A stretch of 64,000 bases of DNA from NCBI GenBank assembly GCA_026119935.1, contig JALRMH010000018.1, forward strand, positions 648,596 through 712,595, read 5' to 3'. The position numbers were made by a program, and so were the translations under genes. The number at the start of each line of letters is the position of its first letter. Position 1 is the stretch's first letter. Positions 46,971 to 63,337 of this stretch are shown here, piece after piece. The stretch is from Endothia cerciana (lineage: Eukaryota; Ascomycota; Sordariomycetes; Diaporthales; Cryphonectriaceae). A model generated the notes under the pieces. The model did not search any database, was not told the DNA's origin, and saw nothing but the letters and a program-made list of their open reading frames with translations.

Positions 46971-47770
46971 TATCATTGCCAAGGTTGCACGCTCAAGTGT
47001 GTGGGAGGCTGCCGTGAGGTTGGTCACACAATTAAAGTAGGTGTTAGGTTTCTCAGATTATGAGAGCACACTAGAAAGGCAGAGGAACAAGGCATGACAG
47101 GATAGAGAGAAACATTCATGAGTGATGACAGCACCCAGGTACCTGTATGGTCGGTGAGAAAACAAGTCTCTCTACCCAGTGGATATGGAAACAGTTTGGA
47201 TAAGAAAAGCATCCAGCATGCCGAGTACTTCAATTTAAAACCAGGTCGCCCCATAGCAATAAAAAAAGTCTCTCAATTCTGAAGTTTAAGGATGTATTAT
47301 CCCCAATGGGTCAAACAACCTGGGGAGAAAGGCCATCTTAGTGCCCTGTCAAAATTGTCTGGCTTTGATCTTACAAGGACCAGGAACTTGGCCATGTAGA
47401 AATCTTCATATCGACGGGCTGTACCCCACCAACTGCCTCCAGTAAGAAAAAATTCCAGAAAGGAGGTCATAATATGCCTTGTTCGAGATCTTTCTTAGAG
47501 TAGATGTGAAAGAGAACCTCAAGGAGGAAGGTGTTTCAGGCAGCTACATATAAACCTCCAAGAAGAAGGTATCTAGCGAGGCATTTCCCAATGCTCGGAT
47601 GGGGCAAAGCTATCATGAAGCCACATCTATGTGCATCGCAAACTGGAACGACCATTATGGTTAACGGTCAGACTTGAACTTTATTACAACTCTGTCATGC
47701 CGACGTGGGCAAATGCTTGTTTGTAAGGGCCAGCAGCTGAACTGCCCACCTCCGTATGCTTGCCCACTCC
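46971..47770. other. AT-richer spacer without genes
   Basis: No open frame beyond about 76 residues. Composition is visibly more AT-rich than the housekeeping blocks. Nothing recognised. Confidence 0.4.
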
Positions 47771-47782
47771 TCCTACTCTCCA

Positions 47783-48840
47783 AGAGCCTGCAGCAGGTCG
47801 GGAACATCGACGTTCAGGTAGACGTCAGGTCCACTGCCGGACGTCATCACGTGCTCCTTGGCCCAGTGAGACTCTTGGTAGCGGCAACTACCGTCAACAG
47901 GCTCATGGAAGTCGCACCACGTAGCGAGGTGGCCGTTGGCGGACCTCAAGGAAGCGGTGCTTTAGGCCGGGGTGACTGAGGACTTGGAACAGCATGTTGC
48001 CGCCCAAGGTTCCCGTCCAGAACCTTGGGATGCCGCGGTTGGGATCGATCACGAGGCTGGTGCCGATGCTGTTCGCAGCCATGACCTTCAGGGGGTTGTT
48101 GTTTGCGAGTTCAGAGATAACGATTAAACTTGTGATTGTAAACGTATTGCACACTTTCAGATTCAGATTGAGTGACGTACCGAGGCACTATTGTCGGTAA
48201 CGCGAACCTTGATCGTGTTCAGGTTGCCATCACCATCGGAGACCCGAATCATGCCAAGCAAGCTAGGAGCAGCCTTCAGAAACCTGGCACCCAGGAAAAT
48301 ATCGAGCTCCAGCTCGACCTTGGCCATGTAGTGAATCAATGGGGCACGAACGGCTCTTTGGAGAACATTGAAAGCGTTGCTGACTTTAAGATGGAAGATG
48401 TTGTGTCTGAACCAAACATTCTGAGCTCCAGGTGGATCTGTTTGTTGATGAAGAGGATGTCGATAGAGACCTCGTCAAGCTCTGTCGGATCGCGGTCTAG
48501 AGGATTGACGTGATAACAAGCGTATCCAGCTCGGGTGAAGTGAAGACCACGAGGGTAGACGATTCAATAGCAATACGTCTTCTCGCGAATCCCACGAGGT
48601 AGCTTCATCATGTGGAAGGGCTCAGCTTGGAAAGGGGCTTCCTCACGGGCACCCTTGCGGACAGGAACCACAATTACAGCCATCCTGAACGATCGCGTGG
48701 GGAGCTGTTGAGGTATGCGAACACTAGGCAATGTAGTGAGAATCGAGGCAAGTTTCCAGGGCGTACGTCTCTTGGCGAAAATGTGCAGGAGTGTGTTGTC
48801 AAGGCTGGTGCCGAGGCAAATCAGGTCCATCAGCGATTCT
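47783..48840 (-). pseudogene. Decayed F-box-like (2EXR/DUF7730-like) gene
   Basis: Read on the minus strand, short pieces in changing frames resemble fungal F-box-like proteins: LPRGIREKTYCY (near 48566-48601), YPRGLHFTRAGYACYHVNP, ELDEVSIDILFINKQIHLEL, and a C-terminal piece CDFHEPVDGSCRYQESHWAKE running to ...LLQALGE and a stop near 47783. Several frame changes and stops separate them (for example around 48180-48350). The similarity is by pattern (LP..IRE..Y, then IL..NKQIH.E), so the family call is moderate. The same pattern is intact in the gene at 52474-53313. Confidence 0.45.
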
Positions 48841-49857
48841 CCTCCAAGTGGGCAAGCAGGATGGCTTCGAAGGCATTGAGCATAGACTCAGACGTACATC
48901 TGCTGCAATCGCACTCTCAACGGACCCAGAATACCGAGCGCAGAGATGCAGGTATTCTGTGAAGAAGAGGAGGTCTAAAGGTCGCAGCACCTCCGTGTCT
49001 TGTTTTGCGTTTGCCTCGCTGCTGCAACTGTCGAGCGCGACAATTTCTGGGCTCGAAACTCAGTTGAGATAGCCGGCCCAGGCAAGCCCAAGTGAATGCT
49101 GCCGTGCGCGCAAGCTTGGACTGCAGTATTCCACGGTAGCGCACTAAGACGCAGACCCCCAAAGGCCAGCTGCGTCTGGCATGATGGCCCTTGGTGGCAG
49201 TGATGTTCAATAAGCACATGTGGACTGCTCGTCTTTCAAATTATCGATTGCCTCCTGTCGTGGACTTCCTCCAGCTCGCCGCTCACCAGATCCTCACGAG
49301 ATCTTCCCACTTATGCAGAACACCTGGAACTGCTGCTATTCGAAGCTGAAGGTGCGAACAGCCAGAGATGCGGAACAGTCACCGCATTTGTCTTGGGGAA
49401 TGCGATCCGCACCATGAGACAGGATATCGATAGTCTCATCGCCCTATCTCAAAGATGCACGATGCAGGGCAGAACAACTCGCTTTGCCGCCAGTGGCGCA
49501 ACAATCTTCAAGAATGTCGTCGTGTTGCAGGTATGTATGCAGTCCTGCGTCTTCTCTTGACCCGCTCGAGGTAGAGGGGCATGCGAGAGTCGAGCTGATC
49601 GTAACGTTGGATTAGAGGCCCCAGAGCCTTGTCGACGAGTAACCGAGCCTTCTCGAGAGCCAGAAGAAGACTTCCTTGGGCCATCCCCCCTATCAGTGTA
49701 CAGAGTGACGTGTGCTCTACCTGAGGTACAATTTCCTGTCTCGTGCGACGAGATGATCAAGACAAGGGGAGCGCTTCCTCAGATTTCAGCCTTCCAAACA
49801 CCGCCACGTATAGATGTCTTTCAAAACGTTGCCCATCCTTCATCAGTTTCTTGGTCA
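48841..49857. other. Probable further gene remnants, unrecognised
   Basis: Minus-strand text such as ARLLVDKALGPLIQRYDQLDS (about 49590-49690) looks protein-like but is short and flanked by stops. I could not assign a family or boundaries. Confidence 0.25.
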
Positions 49858-50733
49858 TTACTTTGTCCATACATGAATTCGACAATACCAACAACGCCGC
49901 CTCTCAATCATCAGCAGGAGGCTGATGCCCACCATTGGCGTCACTGCGAGATCGAGGATCAGCTTGGCAACATCGATCTCCAGGTTGCCACGTCTGTGCC
50001 GATTGAGCGCCATGAAGTGGCAGTCAGCTATAAACTCGGCCTTCTCAGGTCGACTGGCCTCGGTCTGGGGCCCATTCATCTCGCCAAAGCTGGCGTGCTC
50101 GTGGTAGGGGCACCAAGGCCTGGCATGACAATCCAACACGAAAAACTTGGCTGTGAGCAATTCAGGGTGCCCCAGTAGCCTCAATAGCATCCGCACCCAA
50201 TTGCCTTGCCAGAATCATTTGTGGTTGTGACGCGCAAAAGACAGTTCGGTCTCGGCATCCCCATTGTTGGACTCGACTTGCCAGGATTTGTCATCCCACA
50301 CGCATCCTTCATCCTCGTCAATGGCGCCTTCGTCGACGTCCTTAATGCCTTGGCTTCCCTTCTTGAGGATCTCGTTGTTGTCCGCGGAGCGGTCATCGTC
50401 TGCGATGGCTGCGATGGACCCTGCATCGATTTCATTCTCTTTGTCTCCAGAGCCAATGTGGTCGTCTTCAGAACTTCGCTGATCGTTCTGGGGGCTCTCG
50501 TCCTCCTCATTATTTACTTCACCCATAATTACAGCGATTCGTGTGAGGAAGCGATTCAACTTGACACGTGAACATTCAAGATGATGGTCGGTATCGACGC
50601 CACGATGTGAGAGGCGCACCTCAATCTGTCTCAGTTGGCCATATTCTATCATCTGTAGAAGCGCTGGTGCGGCATGCCTCTTGAAAAATTTGTCCAGAAA
50701 GTAGGTGTTGAGAACCACACGTCGGATGCACAT
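49858..50733 (-). pseudogene. Unrecognised protein gene with one in-frame stop
   Basis: From the ATG at 50733 the minus strand is open for 172 codons to a TGA at 50215-50217, and the same frame then stays open for another 119 codons. The text looks natural on both sides: RRVVLNTYFLDKFFKRH, an acidic stretch with NNEEDESPQNDQ and DDHIGSGDKENE, and after the stop FWQGNWVRMLLRLLGHPELL, KFFVLDCHARPWCP and LEIDVAKLILDL. A CGA or GGA codon turned to TGA would explain it. The 5' end may lie upstream in another frame. Function is unknown; by position it may belong to the same F-box-like group as its neighbours, but that is a guess. Confidence 0.4.
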
Positions 50734-52473
50734 TCGAAAAACCTCGTGACGGGATGCGGTGAGCAGCGAATGAGGGAGTTTGTGGTTTGTGCAGCGGAGA
50801 TACGGGACCCCTGAGAAGTGTCTCAGTTGAAAAACGGAAACGGAATGGGATCATTCCCAAGAGGATAGTATGGACTTCTTAGAACGCCCGGCTGACCAAG
50901 AGAGAATCCAGAAGGTCGACAGAGAGCTCGGAGTCGAACAGGAGTACTTCCAATCTGTCAAGGTCATGCACATACTCAAAGTTGAATGTTCCTCTGCGCC
51001 AGTACCACGGTTAATTTGGATGGAGAAGACGCAGAATGACCTCTTGGCGCAATTCAACACTGAGCGCGAAGAAGCACTCGAAGACCTCGGACGAAGGTGG
51101 TGTAAACCGTACCCGTAATCCTTTTCACAAGATCAATCCGAGTAGCGACACTCAAAGTATCCACAACGGCAGAGAGCAGCCTCGGTACCTGTATAGCTGC
51201 ACTGTGTATATGCGTGGGCAACGAGAAAGGCATGTCCAGTGGCCTGAGCGTAATATATGCATTATTCGGCGATTCTTCGAAATCTGTTGAAGCCATGGGG
51301 ACTGAAAGCCTCTCAAAAGATGGCCCCATGATGGCTGTGGATGCACTGCATGGGTTTCTGTCGTCGATAATAGAGGAGGGTGGCTTCGTCAAGGTGAATG
51401 AATTTGTTGTCTGGAGCTGTTTCTTGTATCGAGCGTCGCTGATGAATTGTTGCAGGACAAGAACCATCGGAGAGATGAATGAAGAACCAAATTAAGCTTC
51501 AGGTTGATGGTATTGCCAATTCGAGCCTTTCCTCGAAAACGTCAAGGTGCAGACAACGTCGAGGTGGATGGGACGTCGAGATGGATGCGACGTTGAGGTG
51601 AAGATGGTGTCGAGGTGTATGTGGCCAGAAAGGAATTATTGAAGTAGAAGGTTGCAATGTGGAAGTAGGCGGGGTTGAGATTCAGGCCAGAGCGACGCCG
51701 ATAAAGAAAATAAAGTAAGGTGAATGGCAACACTGATTATTCTGCCGCAACGGCAGCAGGAGCTTGGGCCCAGCCCAAGTAGAACACCGCCGCCTCCACG
51801 CCCAGTCGGTTCCAGCACCAGACAAGACTGCAGCCCTCCGCCAACATACAGTAAAGAGGCAGAGTGGCCCGAGGTATCATCACAGAAATACCACAAGCAG
51901 AGAAAAGAGGTTGTCGCAGATGGAACAAGGGGGTTTGGGAGGAAGCCTTTCGCACTGTGAGACATTGCAAGCCCCATAATAATGTCCCATACCCAATCAT
52001 CTGAGCTGATTCAAGCCGACCTCGTCTTCTGTGCTGACTAGTTGAGAGAAGCTCTTTGGCATGCAGATGGTGTGCCCTGCGACTTGTGATAACTCGAATT
52101 GGGACTGCCAAGCTGGGATGGTGACTCTGATCCAGGGGATTCCCCCTGTTTGGCGGATCTGTTGCTCTTAGGAACCAGGACGAAAATTGCCATATCATGT
52201 GCTGGCTCTGGCCAAGTGTGATCTGTCCAGATGGTGGATGCTATAATTCGTGACAAACAGCACAGGAATGTCTCTTGACATGTGCCAGCTCTGGCTGAAC
52301 ATGCCTCTCTCGAAGGAGGTTGGCCGTGACTTGGGCAATCGAGGATGAGGTCTGCCAGTTTGGTGTTCTGGCTCTAGTGGAGGGCAACCTGGAGGCATCC
52401 AGGTGGTGATGCTGTGACTCGTGGTAGCTCAGAGACTGACTGCCCATCTTGGACGCACCGATACAAATGATCT
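50734..52473. other. No supported gene; contains a minisatellite
   Basis: Open frames up to 153 codons overlap on both strands (for example 51054-51467 and 51737-52198, minus) but none has recognisable motifs. The 17-bp minisatellite at 51540-51624 is the only clear structure. Confidence 0.4.
51540..51624. repeat. 17-bp minisatellite, five imperfect copies
   Basis: Five consecutive 17-bp units with core cgtcgaggtggatggga; each differs by a few substitutions but no indels, so the period is exact over 85 bp. If translated, the period of 17 would change frame with every copy, which argues against a coding role. Confidence 0.8.
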
Positions 52474-53313
52474 TCAGTCGCCCACTTTGAAGATCCTTAA
52501 CTGGTTTTCCACTCCACCGTGTGCCCGGATCAGCTTTCCAATATCAACATCGACCCACCCGCTCATGCTTCCGTACTTCTCGGTCCTTTCTGCCCTACAA
52601 TATTTGTATCCGTCTCCTCCTCCGTCATGAAAGGCACACCATGTTTTCTCATGCGCCCTCGCGGCCACTCTCAACCTCACGATGTCCAGATCCGGATCAC
52701 TCAGCACACGGTACAGCGACTGCATGGGAGAGGAGGAAAGCATGTTCTGCCCTCGTGGGCTGAACCAACATATCCTGACGTCCAGACACTTGAGCCCACC
52801 GGCGAGGATCATGTCCAGAAGCGGCTCAAATATGGCTTTTTCAAGAGACCCGCGCGGTCGTTGGATGTACAGGATAGCCTTCCGAATCCGCCGGCGCGAG
52901 CTGGCCCACTCAGGCCTGTTGAGGAAAGCCTCGCCCGGCGCTGGGGATGAGACCATCCCATGTTGGGCATACGCGTGATTCTCTGGTGCGCCATTCATGG
53001 TGAGCGGATCTGAGGCGCATTTCCGCCCGGTGGCGACGATGTGGAATGTGTTTTCCCGGAAGTATATTGCCGTGGCCTCGCTATTGAAAGTCTGGCTAAC
53101 GAGGAAGTAGTTCAGGGGCCATGCTGGAGCTTCTTCTGGCCCAGAAGCTTCAGAACCATCGCATTCATCTAGGCTATCTGCTGACGAGGGCACTACGCCA
53201 GGCATAGAACCGAGGCTGATGCCGTGCCTTTTGATGAGGAGGTAGCCGAGGATCTGTTCCCGCAGCTCTCCCGGAAGGTCAACGAAGCAGTCAAATGTCC
53301 GAAGTGCGGTCAT
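52474..53313 (-). CDS. F-box-like 2EXR/DUF7730-type protein
   Basis: An intact single-exon frame of 279 residues. It starts MTALRTFDCFVDLPGELREQ, continues ILGYLLIKRHGISL and later has LNYFLVSQTFNSEATAIYFRENTFHI, the typical layout of the large ascomycete family of F-box-like proteins (LP.E.R..I...LL, then ...SQ..N.EA...F...NTF). These are thought to act as cytosolic or nuclear adaptors, but individual roles are unknown. The middle has RRRIRKAILYIQRP and LKCLDVRICWFSP, as in related proteins. It sits beside decayed relatives at 47.8-50.7 kb and is the only intact member here. There is no signal peptide or transmembrane segment. Confidence 0.7.
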   Translation of the reverse strand: MTALRTFDCFVDLPGELREQILGYLLIKRHGISLGSMPGVVPSSADSLDECDGSEASGPEEAPAWPLNYFLVSQTFNSEATAIYFRENTFHIVATGRKCASDPLTMNGAPENHAYAQHGMVSSPAPGEAFLNRPEWASSRRRIRKAILYIQRPRGSLEKAIFEPLLDMILAGGLKCLDVRICWFSPRGQNMLSSSPMQSLYRVLSDPDLDIVRLRVAARAHEKTWCAFHDGGGDGYKYCRAERTEKYGSMSGWVDVDIGKLIRAHGGVENQLRIFKVGD

Positions 53314-55039
53314 TGTTGGCTCTTATGGAGGCTCTCAAATTTAATCAGCCATGACTAACCGTTTCGAAGGCTATAAGCAGAGATGTTGTGGCTAGATGTG
53401 GGTTTGAAATCTGTGAGTTGCTGGGCGGGAGGAGGACTGACGTTGACTTGGACGCGATTCGCTGACTAAGCCACAGCACTTGCAATCACGCCAACGAGCC
53501 CTCACTTTGAATATCAAGTCAAAGACAGCCAGAGGCGGAGAGGGCACGAATCGTTTTGCTTTTGTTCCTATTTGTCCTTCTTCTTCTAATTTTCCTTGGC
53601 TCATATTCCTTCCCACCACTCGGCCACGAGGAGGGTGCTGTTGGCTGCTCACGTGAAGACCTGGCATTTCCTGGCACGTCATGTCGCCTCCGCATCTCCT
53701 GCCAAGTGCAAACAATCTCTGTAACCTGTTTAGCTGAACAGAGTGGTAACACCCGCCCATCGGTCTTGACCGTTGTCTGAAATCCCGCGCCCCGAAGCCA
53801 GTATAGTGCACATAATTCGCCATCTCGCGACTGGTTACCTCCGTAACTTGCAGCGTTAGACCGCACAACTCGTCCCGCCTGTCTTGGCTTCCTCATAATC
53901 CGGCAGAAGCCTCCCGAGTGGACCTGTACTGTACATCTCAACGAGTCGACTTGTCCGCCAGCGAATTCCAGCGCTAAAGGTGCCTGGATCTCTTGATGTG
54001 GTCATTAATTGGAGAGCGTTGTGAGAAGGGGCCAGCGCTTGGGGGGTGGGGGACGGATATTCATGCCGGCATGGAGACACTATCTGATCTTCCCCAGCTC
54101 GCTTGACAAGGCCCATCTACTAGAGAACTCGGAAGGACTCCAGGATCTACTGTGCCACTCTAGCAACGCTATTAAGGGCCACGCCCGTCCAGGCTGAGGC
54201 GGCTAAGCCAGGAGCTGAGCAGTCGCTGACAGGGCCGGAGCGAGGCCACACGCAAGTAGCCCATATACACGTGTAAGTGATCGTATTATTCGCAAGCATG
54301 CGCATCGTGATGAACACGCTCGTTAGTCTTGTTCTCCGGCCTGGCTCGAGCACGCTAGAGTCGCTGGCAGAAAACCCTTCCGAAAGCATCTGTGTGATGT
54401 AGTGAAGTTTAGCCTGAGACGGGAAATTTATTGAAGAGCCTTGCGCCGTCGACCGGTAAGAGGCGACACGATCTATGTTCGTTCACTTTTCAATGCCTGA
54501 GGACATGGAATTCTTTCCCACAGGCTGTAAATGCGTGGACTTGTTCGCAAATTATTTAGACCAGTATACCATTCAATTTTAGTAGCCTTTTCACCCCATT
54601 CTACTTGTAGTTGCGCCCAGTAGCATCCTCATTGCAAAGGGCGAGCACAACGGCGCCTCCTCCGAAAAACCCGAGGCGTAGGTAATAATTGTGATACCTC
54701 ACGCCTCATCCACAAACCGGCCGTCATTATCTGCCCCTACAATCTGCCGGGCAAATAAATTGCATCTTCCCAGGCAAGGAAACGACGAATAAATAGATGT
54801 GCAAGAACTGCCCTTTTAACTGAGCAAGAACTTTGTCCTCAACTGCCTTCCATCGGATCATCCTCAAGCGCTAGATGTCAACGGTCTCGTAAGTTGCTTT
54901 TCACCTGCTTCCGAGAGAGAACCCAACCTTCCCCTTTCCCACTCCCCGTCATGGTATCGTGAGGTGTCATATAGTGACCAAGATGGTGTGGTATTTCTTG
55001 GTACGAAAAGAGCGAGAGCTGAGAGCGGCCTCGAGACGC
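53314..55039. other. Spacer and SSB downstream region
   Basis: No recognisable gene. The last few hundred bases before 55040 should hold the 3' UTR and terminator of SSB (minus strand). A 158-codon frame at 53392-53868 (minus) has no motif. Confidence 0.4.
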
Positions 55040-59585
<4,546 letters not shown>

Positions 59586-60450
59586 TTTCAGTGTGGACTA
59601 AATGGGATATGGGAGAAGAATGGGATGGAAAGGTGGTTGCGGGTTGACGGCGGGAAGGAGGATGGAAGGGCTGCGACTGTTGGAAGTTTTTTAAGGCTGG
59701 CCGCGGATGGGATTTTGAATCCCTCAAAAAAAAAACGTGGGGCAACTCAAAAGGCTGGGAGCAGATTTTTTTGAACTGACCGTGCACGGGCATTCATGTA
59801 GTCCGTCCACGTCCGCTACAATCCTAGCCGTTTCTTATCTTATCGGCGCATTCGACGACAAGGGGCGGGCAGGGTCCAGTCCAGGTCCGGGCTGGCGTGC
59901 TCTCTGCCCCTCTCAAATGTCGGACAACCTCATGATTCAGACGTCGTGGGTGAATAGTTTGAATTATGCTGTTTTTCTTGGTATTGGTCTGCCCGCCGAT
60001 TAAGTCACTTTGTCGAGGCGCCACCCGTTAAAAAACATCCTGGTACATGCACACCAGAGGATAGACCCTCTAGAGAACGCACTGCCCAGGTACTCTCTCT
60101 TGCCTAGACTTTTTGCTCGTCATACTCCCATAGAATCTGTGCAGCGCGGCGTCCAATACCACCAAGACCATATCCGAGAATACCATGCCTGAAACTCCAA
60201 CCTTCCCCGCTGACAACTACCTACCTCTCCGGTCGTTGCTGTCAGAACCTCCCACTCATGCCACCAACCCAAACGACGTCCCCCCGACAGTATCAAATGT
60301 ACAAAACGACTAGCCAAAAATTGGCGGCGTAAACTTGATTGGGCAGAAAGCAGGCGACTAGAGCTTGCCTCACTCTACACCAGCCCGAAAATATTGTTCC
60401 GCAAACTCACAATAACGGGTGTGTTCCCCGCCAGGCCGTATACAGCAGTT
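59586..60450. promoter_or_regulatory. SSB promoter and RSC4 downstream region
   Basis: Both genes are on the minus strand, so the part next to 59586 should be the SSB promoter and leader, and the part next to 60450 the RSC4 3' UTR. An A tract (about 59726-59735) is present. No heat-shock element is clear enough to annotate. Confidence 0.4.
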
Positions 60451-63337
60451 CTACTGCATTGTCACGTTCGCCATGATCGTTATCTTCTCCATCACAGCGT
60501 CCGAGCCATTCGGCAGAGCCTGACCCTTGGGTAGCGCCGCGATCATATACACCGTAATAGTGTTGACGCCCGCATACAGGCTCGCGTTGTACAACAGTTC
60601 TCCATTCTGGGGTGGATCTCGTGGGTTGGGCACTCCGCGCGCGAGTACCTGGCCATTGACCAGGATGAACATCTTGTAGGCCCGCTGCTGCTCCTCTAGT
60701 GCCGGTGAGATGCGAGGCAGGAGCTGGAGTTTCCACTGGGTCGGCCCTAGAGTGATTGTGAGGGATTGCTGCAGAAGCTTGGGGTGGGCGGGGACATTAA
60801 AGGCAAAACGCCTGTCATCATCTTCATCCAGTGGCGTCCGGATGCAGAGGTTGGTCAGGAGGGCATCTTTGACGTCTGCAACAAAGTCAGCGTCGCAAAC
60901 ATGACTATTGTGAGGAACCTTGACTTACTCGTGCCCGGTCCTCGGAATTTCATGTCGTACAGCGGCCTGGCAGGATGTTGCACCATGGGCGCATGCCCGT
61001 TTGGCGTGCCCAGCTGTTGGGACTGGCCATAGCCGTTGACTGGCTGCATGACGGGCCGAAAGGCACTTGAGCTGTAGCTGTTGCTAACCTGAGGAGGAAT
61101 TGCAGGAGACTGTCGGATTGAATCCTCACGTTTCACGGCCGCAGCCGGGGTCGGAGGAGCACCAGCAACTTGAGCAAGATTTGCTAAAGGCGCGGCCACG
61201 GGAGTTGGCTTAGCGATGCCACCATTCACAACTGCCTGGGCTTCTGCGGATTCGCCGGACGGACCCGCTTGTGGTGCTGGTGAGCCTTGAGAGTCCTCTC
61301 TACTGCCACCAACATGGATTGTGATGCGCTTTGGCTTTCCGGGACCGGAGGTCGGAGTCTGAGTAGAAGGTGCGCGGAGTTTGATCTTCGGCTGAGGAGG
61401 CTCTTCTACACAAGCCTTCGCCTCGTTCAATTGCTCGTAGAACGCATCCTGACAGATGTTAGAAAAATTTCAGGGTCCAAGGAGGGTCTTGTCTTACCCT
61501 GAGTTCCTTTGCCAATTCAGAAATCTCGCTGCCTTCTTCATTGTAGTAAAAGGCATTGCTCCAGAGCAAACTTGCCTTCTCTTCCATGGCAGCCCAGCTC
61601 TTGAAATGGCTGACTCCTGTTGCACCTCCCCTGCCCTGCATGCCTTTGACAGAGCGCCACAGTTTTTTCAGAGACATCGGGTCCTCAATGAGCTGGTAGT
61701 AGTCCTTTAGAGACTTGTCAGGCAGGTTCATGAAAGGCTCGAAGTACGGCCACTCGTCACTGCTGCCTTGTCAGTCAATCCTTTCTCTAGGCAGGGGCAA
61801 GCAGCTTGCCGAGTGAGACGTACTCTTCATCTTGTCGCCTCATCAGATTGTCGATTATCTTTTCTTGCGCCTGCTGGAAATTCAACCCCTGATACGGCAC
61901 CTCAGAGTATTGGGCATCCCCCTTGTCCCCGCTAGTCGAGGGCGTATTCTCGGTCTCTTGAGAGCGTGCTCCTCGTCGCTTCAGGACTATCCGAGGACCA
62001 GAGGAGCGGCCAGCGTCTGCTTCAGCCTCTTCGCCCTCGGCGTCCTCGTCAGCCTCGGCATCGGCATCGGCATCGGCATCGGCATCAGAATCGGCATCCG
62101 CGTCAGGCATCTCCTCGTCCTCGCCCTCTGCATCCTCCTCTACTACTTCCTGTCTTGGGCGCTGGACTGGTGGTGGGCGATCCGACACCTCACCGGCAGC
62201 CACGTCAGAAGGCATGTCTTCCAGTGCGAGCTCGGCGTCGACGTCGTAGTCCGGGGGGATGGGTATCGGGGTTGCAGCGTAGTTGGGGATCTTCTTGTAG
62301 GCCGGGTTGAACTTGACCATCCAGTTGCTGGTAGCCTTCCTGACCCGCTCAGCGTCCTCGAAGGTGATGGAATTCTTGTGGTAGTACTCCTTCGCGTTCA
62401 TAACCATCCGCTTGAGCCAACTCTCCAGCTCTGACAGATTCGCAAACTCTTGTCGGTACAGCCTGCGCTCGATAACCCGGAGGGAGATGGGCATGTGAAT
62501 CTTGCTGTAGTAGTCTTCGTTACCCTCCCTTGGCAGCAGCTGTTCGAAGTAGCCGGCAACGACACGCCCACTGTTCAAGAAGAAGACGTTGTTAGAAAAG
62601 GGATAGGTCGTGGGGGCCCCAAATGTGGAGGTGGAAGACATTGCATATCAGGAATCGAGTCATGACGACGCGGGCGGATCGAGCGCATTATCAAGACGGG
62701 TATCCCGCCGCCTGTCCACGGCCTGGTATGGAGAGGGGTGGTTGACATACTATTTGTCGGATGTTCGTCGTATCGCATCGAGGAAGTGCAGTCCATGTGC
62801 AGAGGTCGATTCGTGAGATTCGCCCTTCATCAGGTCGGGGAAGTCCTATTTTCAAGGTCATGGCGGTTAGTCTCTAGGTTGTAGTGTTTTGGGTTGCATT
62901 GCGACCGGTCCCGTCGACCTTGTGTGCCTGTTTTGCGACGAAGTCATGGTCGCGAGATGCAGGGCGAAGACGGGCGGGATGCAGACAACATCGCTGCGGT
63001 TTGAAGCTATGCTATGCTATGCCTTGGCCCGACGGAGGAAGATATGGAGCTCGAGCTGCGGTTGCGCTGGGCGAGTTGGCATTGGGCTTCCGGAGCCATG
63101 CCTGCAACTGCACTGCATCTTCTCCCGCCCATGCGCAACGACAACTCAGCTCGAACTTGGACTTGACAACAACCTTGGCTCCACCATCCCCGAGAGACAA
63201 TCTGACTTGTTGCAGCAGCGGACAACACAATGGACACGACTCACCGAGGGCAGCTTCCTCCTCTTGGCCGGAGGATTGTCGACATCTGCACCAGCCCCTC
63301 CTCCCCTCGAGGAGCTGGCCTTGCGCTTGTGGTCCAT
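60451..63337 (-). CDS. rsc4: RSC chromatin-remodelling complex bromodomain subunit (Rsc4-like)
   Basis: Tandem-bromodomain subunit of the RSC/SWI-SNF nucleosome remodeller; binds acetylated histone tails. I resolve six exons: 63245-63337, 62751-62845, 61824-62570, 61498-61759, 60929-61448 and 60451-60875, total 2142 nt = 713 residues with all phases matching. It starts MDHKRKASSSRGGGAG and a nuclear-signal-like PAKRRKLPS, then HGLHFLDAIRRTSDKYGRVV. Bromodomain 1 includes NEDYYSKIHMPISLRVIERR and MVMNAKEYYHKNSITFEDAE; bromodomain 2 includes WPYFEPFMNLPDKSLKDYY, QLIEDPMSLKKLW and NAFYYNEEGSEISELA. Between them is an Asp/Ala/Glu-rich stretch with a DNA hexamer repeat. The C-terminal domain (TPLDEDDDRRFAFNVPAHP to ITIMANVTMQ) is typical of fungal Rsc4-like proteins. 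A frame starting at 62641 just upstream of exon 3 is intron text, not the true start. Confidence 0.9.
62055..62090. repeat. (GGCATC)n hexanucleotide run in RSC4 coding sequence
   Basis: About five or six copies (minus strand GATGCC) coding for alternating Asp-Ala in the acidic linker between the bromodomains. Length polymorphism would change the linker in steps of two residues without a frameshift. Confidence 0.85.

Noticed and set aside
62575..62641. Possible RSC4 start at 62641 (MSSTSTFGAP...)
   Set aside because: Two upstream exons starting at 63337 splice in exact phase and supply the family N terminus; the 62575-62641 text is intron.
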